The position numbers and the translations under genes are program-made. Shown here one piece after another: positions 37,701-46,386 of a stretch of 64,000 nt of DNA; position 1 is the first letter of the stretch; every line of letters starts with the position of its first letter. Source of the DNA: Oscillospiraceae bacterium (GTDB taxonomy: Bacteria > Bacillota > Clostridia > Oscillospirales > CAG-272). The notes under the pieces are model-generated. The model searched no databases and had not been told where the DNA came from. It saw nothing but the letters and a program-made list of their open reading frames with translations. The stretch is taken from assembly GCA_015063325.1 (NCBI GenBank), contig SVUK01000004.1, positions 1 through 64,000 on the forward strand, given 5' to 3'.

Positions 37701-40700
37701 ATCCGCTTCCGAGGTAGCAGTGTACGGCGACTTTAACAATATCACGTCTGTCAAGGTCTGGTACTATGATGATTCGATGATCGTCACTTATACGAAGGTA
37801 GGGGCGATTGATCCCACTCCTACTGCGACGGGCAACATCGAGTACTACATCGGTCCTGACGGCAGATACTACGTCAGAGACGGTGCAAGATACGTGAGGA
37901 TCGCGGAGAACTCCTGGATCATTCCCAAAGTCGTTCTGACCAAGTACGAAACGACACCGGCGACCGAAAACGCTGCCGGCAACACCGAGTATTACGCCGG
38001 CGACAACGGCAAGTATTACGTCAAGAACGGCGACGATTACGATGAGATCACGTATAACTCGTGGATTATTCCCGCCCTCGACGGCAGTACGTTCGAAACC
38101 ATTGTGATACACACCGAATGGGATCCAAAAACCCTTTTCAGCGGAGAAAACGCCGACGTATCCTGCGACATACCCACCTTTAATGAAATCTGCGTTGACG
38201 GCCAAGAAAACAGAAACTTGTACATTAACGCGAAATACGGCAAGACGTTTTATAAGGTCGTATTCCATATCTCAAGTTTGGAAGGAAACTCCGTTTACGC
38301 AAAGACCGACAAGGGTGCGATAGAGGTTTCCGATGACGGACGGACCGTCACGGTATGGAACTTCAGCTCCGACAGTCTCATGCTTTCCAACAAGATGGCC
38401 TTCTACGTAAATTCCGTTGACGTGTATTATACCGGCAGACCGGTCACGATCCTGACCTATTTAGATGAGAGTTTCGTTTTCAACGGCTCCAACGATTACT
38501 ACGGCGATCTTGCGTCCGCCCACGCCGACCTGTGCTATTCCGACGGCGCTTATGTCAGAACGTATGAAACCGGTGAAGAATCAAGTAAGATAACCGTCAC
38601 CGGAAAGAACGGACAGGAACTCTACAAAGTAGTCTTCCACGTCAGTTATAACACGGAAAGAAGCTGGTGGGCGAAGGTCGATCACGGCAACATCTCCGTA
38701 TCCGATGACGGCACGACGATCACCGTGACGGACATCGGCGCAAACTCCGTCACGCTTTCGACGAATTTCTGTGACGAAGATCATTTGTGGGACAGAGAAG
38801 AATGGGAGGAAGACATTCCCTGGGATACCTACTTCCAGGTAAGCTCTGTCGACATTTACTGCTGGGTAAACGAAGCAGAGAGAGTTACCTATTTGAAAGT
38901 TCCCGCAACGGCTCCTACCTTCACCTCGGCGGGCAACACCGAGTACTACGTCGGCTCGAACGGCAAATACTATGTCAAGGACGGCGGAGACTACACCGAG
39001 ATCGCCGAAAATTCGTGGATCATCCCCGTCATCACCCTTGAAAAGGTCGAGGCGAAAGCCGCCACCGTTGACGAGGCGGGCAACACCGAGTATTATATCG
39101 GCTCGGACGGCAAGTATTACGTCAAGAACGGAAACGATTATACCGAGGTAGCAAAGAATTCCTGGGTCATTCCCAAGATCACTTCCTATACGGTAACCTG
39201 GAAAAACTACAACGGCACCACTCTTGAAACCGATGTAAAACAGGTAACCGGCGCCAATCCGTCCTATGACGGTGCAACGCCTACCAAACCCGCAGATGCG
39301 GACTACGTTTATACCTTCTCGGGCTGGACTCCCGCGGTCGTTCCCGTATCGGGCAACGCGACCTATACGGCTGTCTTCACCGCTTCCCCGAAACCCGACG
39401 TTGAGTTTTCCGGCAGAGTCTTTGACGACGGTGTACTCGAAGCAGATCAGCTCTCGCTCGGCGACGTCATCTCCCGCGGTATCTACTTCTTTAATTGCAA
39501 CGGTAAAACCATCGTTCTCAAGGGCGGCAGATACGGCACAAGAAATGGTGATGTATTCACGGTAGTATCCGCCAACAGTGCCGGATACACCGATCTGGGT
39601 ATTACATTCAATGAATTCTGTGAACTGTATGACTATGACGGCGGTAGCCTTTTCTTCCCTGCTAAACAGAGCGGCGAGCTCGCCGATGCCGTGCTCGTTA
39701 TGGCAATAGACGGCAACACGATCACCCTCGGCGGTTGTGAGCTTCCGGAGGGTTACGTTCACATCACATACGAGAGAGTTTGGGAAGAATTGCCCACCGA
39801 AACCCAACCGGGTATCCGTGAACACTACATCGGCTCCGACGGCAAGTATTATATTATGGAAAACGGCGAATATGTCGAGGTCGATTACGACTCCCTGATC
39901 ATTCCGCCTACAGGCGGCGGCTCCGACCAGCCCGGCGGAGAAGGATCACAGGACGGACTCACAGCTTCTCAGATGACCGCCGATATGATCGAGAATATGC
40001 ATGATGTCTCCGATATGCCCGGCAACTTTGTTCAGGTCGATTTGGATACTGCAAGGTCATGGACCGGCGCGCCGCAGAACGGTTGGGCGCATCTGATTTA
40101 CGCAACCGAAAATGGTGACCTGAAAGAGGTTGGATTCGAAAACGGAATGGTAATGGGCGACGGTATGCTCAGAATATCGGATTTGTCGATGTTCCTTAAT
40201 TGGGGCGAAGCGGTTTATTACGTTACCGGCGCAGGTTCCGGCTCCGGCGGACAGGGCTCACAGGGCGGTCTTACGGTTGTTCAGATGACCGCTGATATGG
40301 CTGAAAATGTTCATTTTGCCTATGATATGCCCGGCAACTTTGTTCAGGTCGATCTGGACACTGCAAGGTCATGGACCGGCGCGCCGCAGAACGGTAGGGC
40401 TTATTTGGTCTATGGAGTTGAAAATGAAGATCTGCTGAAAGCAGTCGTGTTTAATTGGGGAGAGTTTAACGACGATAGAACTTTCTTCGCACAAGAATTA
40501 CGAGATTTCATCAATTGTGGTGAGAGCGTCTATTATGTCACCGGCTCAGGCTCACAGGGCGGCTCAGGTCAACAGGGGGGCAATCTTGCGGTTTCTCAGA
40601 TGACCGCAGATATGGCAATGAGTATCAATTCCGTCAACGATATGCCCGGCAACTTCGTTCAGGTCGATTTGGACACTGCAAGATCATGGACCAGCGCGCC

Positions 40701-42975
40701 GCAGAACGGCAGATCATATCTGATCTATGGTGTTGAAAATGAAGAACGTCTGAAAGCTATTGTTTTCTTTGAGGGACGCTTTGAAGACGAAAGAGGATTC
40801 TTTGCAGATGAATTCAGAATGTTCATCGACTGGGGCGAGAGCGTCTATTATGTCACCGGTTCCGGCTCACAGGGCGGCGGTAATGAACCTCAGATCACCT
40901 ACACCAGAGTCGACTACAAGGCGCCTACCCCCAACGAAACCGGTAACCAAGAGTACTACATCGGTTCGGACGGAAACTATTACGAGAAATACAACGATGA
41001 ATATTATCAGAATCCGATCGACTACTTCGTTATCCCCAAGGTTTCCGTAACACGCCGCGCGGCGGTTGTGGCTACTCCCAACGCAGCCGGCAACATCGAG
41101 TACTACACCGGTAATGACGGTAAGTATTATGTGAAGAACGGCAACATCTACGAAGAGGTTTCTTCTGCTTCCGTTACCATCGCAAAGGTTAGTGTCACCC
41201 GCCATGAGGCAGTCGCCGCTACCTACACCTCGGAGGGCAATACCGAATACTACATTGGCGCTGACGGCAAGTACTATGTAAAGAACGGCAACAACTATAC
41301 CGAAACAACGCTTGAGGCTGTTACCATTGCAAGACTTACGCTTGTTCATCATAATGCGGTCGCCGCTTCCTGCACGGCAAACGGCAATACCGAGTACTGG
41401 CATGACGAAGCGAACGACAAGTACTTCTCAGACGCAAATGGAGAACATGAGATTTCGCTTGCAGAAACGGTTGTACCCGCAGGCGGACATTCCTTTGGCG
41501 AATGGGTTGTGACCAAAGAGGCGCAAGTGGGCGTGAAGGGCGAAGAAACACGCACCTGCTCTGTTTGCGGCAAGACTGAAACGAGAGAGATCGCAGCTCT
41601 GCCCTATGTACCGGTTACAAATGAAGACGGTGACAAAGTGTACGCCGAAACCGTGACAGAAGAAGTCAAAGATGTAACCGTACTCTTTGCACAAGCCAAA
41701 GCGGAGGAAGGCACGGTCGAAGTTCAATCGAACGATTTTGCAATCGTATTTGACAGCGCTGCGGTCAGTGCGATCGGCGACGCCAATGTGACGCTTTCGG
41801 CAAAGGTAGTCACCGAAGACCTGCCGGAGAATGTACCGGAAAATGCTGAACTCGTACTGGAAGTCACACTCACGGGCGCAACGTTCGAAGGCGGTCAGGC
41901 AAAGGTAACCATTCCGTTTGAAAAGGAAGCTCCCGCGGGTAAAGTTGCCAAGGTTTATTATATTGATGATGACGGCAACAAAACCGATATGAACGCAACG
42001 TTTGAAAACGGCAAGGTAACTTTTGTAACCAACCACTTCTCCACCTATGTGTTGGTGTTTGAAGAGGCTGAGGCTGATGAAGATACCCTGAAATTCTACG
42101 GCGCATCACTCACCCTGCAGAACAATCTGAAAGTGAACTTCTTTGTGGAAAAAGATTTGATCGATGGAAACGGATATGAAAATCCCTACGTCCTCTTTAA
42201 CATGAACGGCAACGAGATCACCGTTTCGGATTATACTGTCAGCGGAGACTATTATGTATTCAGCTTCAGCAACATTGCTCCCGACAAGATGAACGATACC
42301 ATCACCGCTGCGCTTCACGCCACTCGTGACAGCATTGAATATGTCAGCGACGAACTGGAATACAGCATCGCGCAATATTGCTATTCCATGCTGAGCAAAG
42401 AGACAACAAGTGATGCGTTGCGCACCTTGCTTGTAGATCTTCTTCATTATGGCGCGGCATCTCAGCTTTATACCGACTATAATACGGATGCATTGGTTGA
42501 CGCTTCTTTGACTGCGGAACAACTCGCGTGGGGCACGGCGGCAGATCCGGATATGACGTCGGTGACAAATGCTCGCTATCACGAGATCGATAATCCGTCG
42601 GTATCATGGAGCGGTGTGTCACTGAACCTGAATGATTCAATCACCATGCAGTTCGTTTTCGCCGTGGAAAGCACCGAAGGAGTAACGGTTAAGGTTACAA
42701 ACGGAAACGATGCTCTTTTGAAAGAAATTTCAGAGGAGGAACTTGTAGCTGCCGGCGGATACTATGTTGCAAAGTTCAAAGGGCTTACTGCCGGACAGAT
42801 GAGCGATACCGTTTACGTCACGGCGTATCGTGGAGAGGAAGCGATCAGCAACACGGTGGCGTACAGCATTGAATCTTACGCCTGCGCAAAGCAAAATGAC
42901 GCGAATGCTGTTCTCGCAAACCTGGTCAAAGCCATGATGAAATACGGAAATTCGGCATTTGTCTACGCGCAATGA
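34795..42975 (+). CDS. Giant secreted repeat protein (2726 aa), surface locus 2
   Basis: ATG 34795 follows AGGAGGAGATC and begins a signal peptide (RRLLRGLIAVIMIISMFAIV). About ten units of the form AGNTEYY-x-GSDGKYYVKNG-x-DYTE recur between residues ~840 and ~2220. One InlB-type unit lies near 1460-1530. Three ~104-residue tandem repeats with DMPGNFVQVDLDTARSW cover ~1722-2030 (DNA 39958-40881). A HSFGEW to CSVCGKTETREI module occurs near 2230, then a ZU5-like beta region. The last ~300 residues are two copies of the YGA domain (LLHYGAASQLYTDYNTD; MMKYGNSAFVYA) also present in the protein at 49315. There is no LPXTG or membrane anchor. By eye it uses ATA and AGA codons more than its housekeeping neighbours. 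Peptide B starts 14 nt after its stop. Ligand unknown. Confidence 0.85.
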   Translation: MITTKRRLLRGLIAVIMIISMFAIVHIMPMAAKADGDVPVPGGRVIVWSGETLLNTFSMRDGETHKLTGSDSANGITVNYLGGQLLSDSGFYANYESSTNSNTKIIRLNNSDSELTFTSASDNSFITKIVIEFDKYFTISGATSDTTIDHIVVNHGAWTNEDVIGSNGKHTLTLEGNAARSVTIRKNSDTYHYGIRGITSIRFYITENLYTIPTLESGFYVYDQEDGGVKIVHGNPARPLAGSPFIVRSGGKIAGFSQADADDTTSYTIENPTAAFTFELDDGSDTITVDNIDDFMLALGLARYRSIYLSADLTFDGGFTITRTVSIDLKGKSLTCDSSATDKTIRVTGGNPTVTSTGYYWYDIVNSDISGFDKIEVTGGSLTIKGGRYDLPEGFSGNVRLSGGLYKLNDAVDMNKLADSAVNHLPVEIDGTWAGLKFHVHDYNTIFETLSDGGIHYINRCDGCDHTVKEWTLTNEEINTLIGLNGGAFTPVTNWNPNSPGSVTLYLRITEDTYNTAIAAPYNMNADALKMLRDNGILGNWETHGAWTNYSTENGGYHSDDVDITFDDDGYRYVGVDEPMTVTSKNGKNIYRAVIHIDEYYKERTNQTYVNRGNAIISDDALTITVTNINSKSFTFNFSGASYEFVPVESVELCYAGSGQNISYVTVNTTPDADNCYGHTMTYDYRDHTYTLHFTSTNPHHHLQGEPDWNLTDDGVNATMTATTHCTVCGEELHLNVESYSSGTREATYTRERTKLWHFLAQTDQYYYYDYLQVIGPKLPVTTHSIEDGNGNILEYYEDESTGKYFIDLDGPAIALDQIRIPETKIDAVPAADEADGNIEYYTCSNGRYFKLEDGKYIEIARNAWVSHIGESEEIDLTMHRGTMVFTGQNVKVTADMIWDWYSSYKGVTLFGSAAHVTGLNGKKIKAIEVTRSKDASYASHIYINVGGEYDHDYTLIGDSGDVFMYGNLSASEVAVYGDFNNITSVKVWYYDDSMIVTYTKVGAIDPTPTATGNIEYYIGPDGRYYVRDGARYVRIAENSWIIPKVVLTKYETTPATENAAGNTEYYAGDNGKYYVKNGDDYDEITYNSWIIPALDGSTFETIVIHTEWDPKTLFSGENADVSCDIPTFNEICVDGQENRNLYINAKYGKTFYKVVFHISSLEGNSVYAKTDKGAIEVSDDGRTVTVWNFSSDSLMLSNKMAFYVNSVDVYYTGRPVTILTYLDESFVFNGSNDYYGDLASAHADLCYSDGAYVRTYETGEESSKITVTGKNGQELYKVVFHVSYNTERSWWAKVDHGNISVSDDGTTITVTDIGANSVTLSTNFCDEDHLWDREEWEEDIPWDTYFQVSSVDIYCWVNEAERVTYLKVPATAPTFTSAGNTEYYVGSNGKYYVKDGGDYTEIAENSWIIPVITLEKVEAKAATVDEAGNTEYYIGSDGKYYVKNGNDYTEVAKNSWVIPKITSYTVTWKNYNGTTLETDVKQVTGANPSYDGATPTKPADADYVYTFSGWTPAVVPVSGNATYTAVFTASPKPDVEFSGRVFDDGVLEADQLSLGDVISRGIYFFNCNGKTIVLKGGRYGTRNGDVFTVVSANSAGYTDLGITFNEFCELYDYDGGSLFFPAKQSGELADAVLVMAIDGNTITLGGCELPEGYVHITYERVWEELPTETQPGIREHYIGSDGKYYIMENGEYVEVDYDSLIIPPTGGGSDQPGGEGSQDGLTASQMTADMIENMHDVSDMPGNFVQVDLDTARSWTGAPQNGWAHLIYATENGDLKEVGFENGMVMGDGMLRISDLSMFLNWGEAVYYVTGAGSGSGGQGSQGGLTVVQMTADMAENVHFAYDMPGNFVQVDLDTARSWTGAPQNGRAYLVYGVENEDLLKAVVFNWGEFNDDRTFFAQELRDFINCGESVYYVTGSGSQGGSGQQGGNLAVSQMTADMAMSINSVNDMPGNFVQVDLDTARSWTSAPQNGRSYLIYGVENEERLKAIVFFEGRFEDERGFFADEFRMFIDWGESVYYVTGSGSQGGGNEPQITYTRVDYKAPTPNETGNQEYYIGSDGNYYEKYNDEYYQNPIDYFVIPKVSVTRRAAVVATPNAAGNIEYYTGNDGKYYVKNGNIYEEVSSASVTIAKVSVTRHEAVAATYTSEGNTEYYIGADGKYYVKNGNNYTETTLEAVTIARLTLVHHNAVAASCTANGNTEYWHDEANDKYFSDANGEHEISLAETVVPAGGHSFGEWVVTKEAQVGVKGEETRTCSVCGKTETREIAALPYVPVTNEDGDKVYAETVTEEVKDVTVLFAQAKAEEGTVEVQSNDFAIVFDSAAVSAIGDANVTLSAKVVTEDLPENVPENAELVLEVTLTGATFEGGQAKVTIPFEKEAPAGKVAKVYYIDDDGNKTDMNATFENGKVTFVTNHFSTYVLVFEEAEADEDTLKFYGASLTLQNNLKVNFFVEKDLIDGNGYENPYVLFNMNGNEITVSDYTVSGDYYVFSFSNIAPDKMNDTITAALHATRDSIEYVSDELEYSIAQYCYSMLSKETTSDALRTLLVDLLHYGAASQLYTDYNTDALVDASLTAEQLAWGTAADPDMTSVTNARYHEIDNPSVSWSGVSLNLNDSITMQFVFAVESTEGVTVKVTNGNDALLKEISEEELVAAGGYYVAKFKGLTAGQMSDTVYVTAYRGEEAISNTVAYSIESYACAKQNDANAVLANLVKAMMKYGNSAFVYAQ
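39958..40881 (+). repeat. Three tandem ~312-bp repeats inside the giant gene
   Basis: Units begin at 39958, 40270 and 40585. Each starts with a (S/T/A)-x-QMTADM block and contains the nearly invariant GNFVQVDLDTARSWT, a variable middle, then WGE(A/S)VYYVTG and a Gly/Ser/Gln linker. The conserved parts are close to identical at DNA level, so recombination between units could change copy number. Confidence 0.85.
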
Positions 42976-42989
42976 AAGGATTGTGTGAA

Positions 42990-43136
42990 ATGAATAAAGA
43001 AAAGCAAAAGTTTATAGAACCTAAGATCGAGATCATTCGAATCAGAACGGAAGATATTATAACTACAAGTTCCGGAACAAATCAGAATGATGACTCGGGT
43101 ATCAACCTTCCCATTGATCCGTTTATTATAACATGA
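42990..43136 (+). CDS. Small peptide B (surface-locus peptide family), 48 aa
   Basis: ATG 42990, stop TGA 43134-43136; below the ORF-track cutoff. AAAGGATTGTG precedes it. The core FIEPKIEIIRIRTEDIITTS aligns with the cores of peptides A and C; the tail contains DSGINLPIDPF. There is no signal peptide. It begins 14 nt after the 2726-aa gene and its stop overlaps the start of the lipoprotein gene (ATGA), so all three are translationally linked. The tail resembles the C-terminus of that lipoprotein (DGVDLPVDSF). Family and function are not known to me. Confidence 0.82.
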   Translation: MNKEKQKFIEPKIEIIRIRTEDIITTSSGTNQNDDSGINLPIDPFIIT

Positions 43137-43390
43137 AGAAAACAATAGTCTTTATTCTCCTGTTCGTCATATTGCTTTTATCGGCAGTCGGCTGCACGGA
43201 TCCCAAGAAGGATCCGTCTGCCGAAACGCAACCGACGAACAGCACAGAAACAAATTCAACCGATCAAACAGACTCAACAATGGCGCCGGAGACCTCGTCT
43301 TCTTCCGGCACTCAAACTACGCCGAGCACAGATCCACCGTTTGTCACAGGTAATGACGGCGTTGATTTGCCCGTTGACTCGTTTGATTAA
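43133..43390 (+). CDS. Small Ser/Thr-rich lipoprotein with peptide-B-like tail
   Basis: 85 residues. Signal peptide with lipobox LSAVGC puts the lipidated Cys at residue 21. Residues ~23-70 are a disordered stalk of Thr, Ser, Pro, Gln and Asp. The last residues NDGVDLPVDSFD resemble the tail of peptide B (DSGINLPIDPF). The start overlaps peptide B's stop. A membrane-tethered display or decoy of the same tail motif is a possible reading; no enzyme domain is present. Confidence 0.8.
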   Translation: MKKTIVFILLFVILLLSAVGCTDPKKDPSAETQPTNSTETNSTDQTDSTMAPETSSSSGTQTTPSTDPPFVTGNDGVDLPVDSFD

Positions 43391-43395
43391 GCATT

Positions 43396-43437
43396 AAAAA
43401 ATCGCGGTGAAGCAGAAATGCTCCGCCGCGATTTTTC
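43396..43437 (+). terminator. Terminator of surface locus 2
   Basis: AAAATCGCGG...CCGCGATTTTT with a small internal bulge and GCA/TGC pairing near the loop, directly after the lipoprotein stop. Confidence 0.8.
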
Positions 43438-43497
43438 TCTCTGCAGTGAAACTGCCCTCACTCGAAAGTGGGGGCAGGATTCTTGATATGGGGTTTG

Positions 43498-43776
43498 CTA
43501 TGCTTTGTCTCTGATTACGCCAAACGGTTCGGTCATCAGCCGGACGCCGAGTCGAAAGCCATAGGAGAACGCTTCGACCTCTGCCGTGGCGTTCACTTCC
43601 TTTACCGCTGAGTCGTATTTCTCAAACAGTTCGGCTTGCTCGGGGGTTAAAGAAGCGCCGAGTCTTTCCTGATCCTTTGCCGCAATGCGAAGCAGGTTTT
43701 TGTACTCTTTATTTACCTCGAGGAATTCTTCGACCGGATGGACGTTCCCGTACCACAAGTTTTCGAGTATTGTCAT
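43498..43776 (-). CDS. DUF6809-type protein next to TnpV
   Basis: 92 residues beginning MTILENLWYGNVHP. This opening and the pairing with tnpV match what I remember of the DUF6809 family in clostridial mobile elements. Mostly helical, no membrane segment; function unknown. The ATG overlaps the tnpV stop (ATGA), so translation is coupled. Confidence 0.7.
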   Translation of the reverse strand: MTILENLWYGNVHPVEEFLEVNKEYKNLLRIAAKDQERLGASLTPEQAELFEKYDSAVKEVNATAEVEAFSYGFRLGVRLMTEPFGVIRDKA

Positions 43777-44144
43777 GCGAACACCACCTCACTTTCCACG
43801 ATCTCTTCGGCGCGATTGCGGATGTTGTTCATGCGGCGCACCCATTCCATTTGGTCTTTGGCTTTGAGTAGTTCGGTAATGCCTTCGACTTGTTTCATTT
43901 CTTCTACCAGTTGAGAAAACATTTCCTCTGCCTGGCGGTCAATCTCTTCGATATGCTCTTTCAGCTTGCCCGAAAGCAACAGGTCCGAATAGGTGACCCG
44001 CTTATGGTTACGCAGATACTCGTGATACATCATCCCGAAGCTGCCGACTTTCGGTGCCTCCGGCGCTTCCAGGCAGGGATAATAGTAGTCGCCCACCAAT
44101 TCATATTTCAGCCCGTTTTTTTCGTCTGTAATGTACTTTTCCAT
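43773..44144 (-). CDS. tnpV: TnpV-family transposon-encoded protein
   Basis: 123 residues from ATG 44144, which has GGAGG seven bases upstream; the track start ten codons earlier contains that ribosome site. The sequence YITDEKNGLKYELVGDYY, then LRNHKRVTYSDLLLSGKL and EIDRQAEEMFSQLVEEMK is the TnpV pattern found in Tn4451-like and related clostridial elements. The role of TnpV in transposition is not settled. It marks the right part of the degraded island. Confidence 0.85.
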   Translation of the reverse strand: MEKYITDEKNGLKYELVGDYYYPCLEAPEAPKVGSFGMMYHEYLRNHKRVTYSDLLLSGKLKEHIEEIDRQAEEMFSQLVEEMKQVEGITELLKAKDQMEWVRRMNNIRNRAEEIVESEVVFA

Positions 44145-44241
44145 TTGAGTTTCCTCCGATAAGTTTGATTTCACTCCGCAATTCCCGTGTTTACCGTCTA
44201 AAACACGTTTTGCTTCGTTTTGTCCTTATCGTGGCTCACTC

Positions 44242-44418
44242 ATGTTGATTGCTTATGCAACAAAAGATCAAGGCGGTGCTTATGAGTGCATGAAGAAAGC
44301 ACAACAGAAAGGAATAAAAGTAACGGGAAATAAAAACGCGAAAATAGTTGAAGAAAGCGTTTTTATATGGTATAATTCATTTAAGAGAATCATCAAGCAA
44401 ATGGAAAAGGAACGATAA
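44242..44418 (+). CDS. 58-aa ORF, possibly the 3' remnant of a larger gene
   Basis: ATG 44242 to TAA 44416-44418, beginning MLIAYATKDQGGAYECMKKA. The GGAYxxMKKAxxxGI pattern recalls the end of a Rossmann-like nucleotide or DprA/SLOG domain, but the match is too short to be sure. No good ribosome site is seen. It is followed by a terminator, which supports being the end of a former gene. Confidence 0.35.
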   Translation: MLIAYATKDQGGAYECMKKAQQKGIKVTGNKNAKIVEESVFIWYNSFKRIIKQMEKER

Positions 44419-44434
44419 CTCCTTGGCATAGCAA

Positions 44435-44486
44435 AACCTCCTATGATAAATGTACTTTCATTTTACCATAGGAGGCTCTTTTTTTC
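44435..44486 (+). terminator. Terminator with CCTCCTATG/CATAGGAGG arms
   Basis: CCTCCTATG (44437-44445) pairs with CATAGGAGG (44467-44475), followed by CTCTTTTTTT. Confidence 0.75.
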
Positions 44487-44521
44487 TATGTCCGTTTTTT
44501 ACGGACTTGTGCAGAGCGCGA

Positions 44522-44561
44522 GGGGAGGGGAAAACTTTTTGCAAAAAATTTTCCCCTCCCC
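44522..44561. repeat. Long intergenic hairpin (copy 1)
   Basis: GGGGAGGGGAAAA (44522-44534) and TTTTCCCCTCCCC (44549-44561) with a further T5/A5 pairing in the loop, preceded by AGAGCGCGA. It lies just beyond the 3' end of a minus-strand gene, as does the related hairpin at 52287. Confidence 0.75.
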
Positions 44562-44578
44562 CAAGGTCTACCCCTTTT

Positions 44579-45937
44579 TCAATTCTTCAAACTATGAATG
44601 GGTGCAGGGATGCGGCCGCCGCGGTTGATGAAGCGTGCCGGCGAATAGGTATTGAGCGGCATGACGGGTGCCGATCCAAGCAGTCCTCCGAACTCCACGC
44701 TGTCGCCTGCTTTTTTGCCGTAGGCAGGGATCAGACGGACGGCGGTGGTCTTGGTGTTGACAACACCGATGGAAATTTCGTCAGCGATAATGCCGTCAAT
44801 CACCTCTTCGGGTGTGTCACCCGGAATGGCAATCATATCAAGACCAACCGAGCAAACGGCAGTCATAGCTTCCAGCTTTTCCAGGGTCAGGGCACCGCGT
44901 TCGGCGGCGGCAATCATACCGGCGTCCTCGGAGACAGGAATAAACGCGCCCGAAAGTCCGCCCACGTGGGAAGAAGCCATCACGCCGCCTTTTTTTACGG
45001 CGTCGTTCAGCATGGCAAGCGCGGCGGTCGTACCGTGGGCACCGCAGGATTCGAGTCCCATTTCTTCCAAAATGTAGGCAACTGAGTCGCCCACCGCAGG
45101 TGTGGGAGCAAGCGATAGATCAACAATCCCAAAGGGAACGTTCAGCGCTTTTGCCGCCTCGCTGGCAACAAGCTGACCCACGCGCGTAATCTTGAAAGCG
45201 GTTTTTTTAATGATGTCGGCAAGCTCGGAAAGATTACAGTCGCCTGCGCGGCGAATTGCCGAAGCCACCACGCCCGGACCGCTGACGCCAACGTTGATTG
45301 CCGTTTCCGGTTCCCCGATTCCGCAGAATGCGCCTGCCATAAAGGGGTTGTCTTCAGGAACATTGGCAAAAACGACCAGTTTGGCGCAAGCAATGGAGTT
45401 GTTGTCGCGCGTCAGATAAGCGGCGCGTTTGATAGCCGAACCCATGCGTGCAATGGCGTCCATATTGATTCCGGCTTTAGTGGAGGCAACATTTACCGAC
45501 GAGCAAACGTTCTGCGTTTCGGTCAGTGCCTCGGGGATTACAGAAATCAACCGGTCGGTGCCGGTGGTCATTCCTTTTTGTACGAGCGCGGAGAAACCGC
45601 CGATAAAGTTGATGCCCAAAGCGTCTGCCGCTCGTTGCAGGGTTTGAGCAATTTTAATGTAGTCCTCGGGCGCGCAGTTGCCGCCGATAAGCGAGATGGG
45701 CGTGACAGAAACGCGCTTATTGACGATTGGAATGCCGTAGCGTTTTTCAATTTCGCCCCCCACCGCAACCAAATTTTTGGCGCGCGAGGTGATTTTATTG
45801 TAAATATTATCGCAGAGCCGTTTCGGATCCTCGCTGACGCAATCCCAAAGCGAAATACCCATGGTAGTGGTGCGAATGTCGAGGTTCTCCTCACGGATCA
45901 TCTGAATTGTTTCCAGAATATCTTTTGTGTTGATCAT
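44579..45937 (-). CDS. UPF0210 (DUF711/PFL family) protein
   Basis: 452 residues. A highly conserved cytoplasmic protein of unknown activity; the sequence [20 protein letters not shown], then [13 protein letters not shown] and [20 protein letters not shown] fit the UPF0210 family, which is predicted to have a glycyl-radical-like (PFL) barrel. No glycyl radical motif is obvious to me. It follows the ACT-domain gene by 12 nt, and this pairing is conserved across Firmicutes, suggesting that the ACT protein regulates it by binding a small ligand. Confidence 0.9.
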   Translation of the reverse strand: MINTKDILETIQMIREENLDIRTTTMGISLWDCVSEDPKRLCDNIYNKITSRAKNLVAVGGEIEKRYGIPIVNKRVSVTPISLIGGNCAPEDYIKIAQTLQRAADALGINFIGGFSALVQKGMTTGTDRLISVIPEALTETQNVCSSVNVASTKAGINMDAIARMGSAIKRAAYLTRDNNSIACAKLVVFANVPEDNPFMAGAFCGIGEPETAINVGVSGPGVVASAIRRAGDCNLSELADIIKKTAFKITRVGQLVASEAAKALNVPFGIVDLSLAPTPAVGDSVAYILEEMGLESCGAHGTTAALAMLNDAVKKGGVMASSHVGGLSGAFIPVSEDAGMIAAAERGALTLEKLEAMTAVCSVGLDMIAIPGDTPEEVIDGIIADEISIGVVNTKTTAVRLIPAYGKKAGDSVEFGGLLGSAPVMPLNTYSPARFINRGGRIPAPIHSLKN

Positions 45938-45949
45938 GGTTTTTCCTCG

Positions 45950-46219
45950 TCAAACGTGGTGCATGGTGTTAAAAATGTCTTCGTGCATGGCATGAATATC
46001 CAAATGCTTTTCTTTGCCCAATGCGGCAAGCTGATCGGCAAATTGCGAAAATTCGGTTTTTAATCCGTTGATATCGGTCAGCATAATCATGGCGAAATAG
46101 TCGCTGATAACGCTTTGTGTAATATCCATAATGTTTGCGCCGTGTTTTGCGCAAAGTCCGGCAACTTCGGCGATGATGCCGACGGTGTCTTTTCCGGTCA
46201 CAGTGATGACAGCTTTCAT
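45950..46219 (-). CDS. ACT-domain protein (UPF0237)
   Basis: 89 residues from ATG 46219, which has AAGGAGG ten bases upstream; the longer track ORF extends through A/T-rich noncoding sequence. MKAVITVTGKDTVGIIAEVAGLC is the first strand and helix of an ACT ligand-binding domain and fills the entire protein. It probably senses an amino acid or other small molecule and acts with the UPF0210 protein encoded 12 nt downstream. Single-domain UPF0237 members have this length. Confidence 0.9.
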   Translation of the reverse strand: MKAVITVTGKDTVGIIAEVAGLCAKHGANIMDITQSVISDYFAMIMLTDINGLKTEFSQFADQLAALGKEKHLDIHAMHEDIFNTMHHV

Positions 46220-46386
46220 AACTTGATTTTCCTCCTTGGGAATATTGAAAAAAGTATATAAAATATTATACAACCGGCGAAATAAAATTGCAAGATTTTT
46301 GCATAATTTGTTTGCAAATTTGTTTGCTTTTCCAAAGACGGAATTTTTTGCGTTCGACAAAATTTGACCGCTTTTTTGCAAAAACC

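Larger units (their letters stand above)
33613..44486. mobile_element. Probable degraded mobile island downstream of tRNA-Gly
   Basis: The left side has tRNA-Gly followed by a decayed tyrosine-recombinase gene; the right side has a TnpV/DUF6809 pair typical of Tn4451-like and other clostridial mobile elements. Between them lies surface locus 2 (2726-aa protein, peptide B, lipoprotein). I searched by eye for a second copy of the tRNA 3' end as an attachment site and did not find one, so the exact right boundary is uncertain. No relaxase, recombinase catalytic domain or replication gene remains, so it is not autonomous now. Confidence 0.45.
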
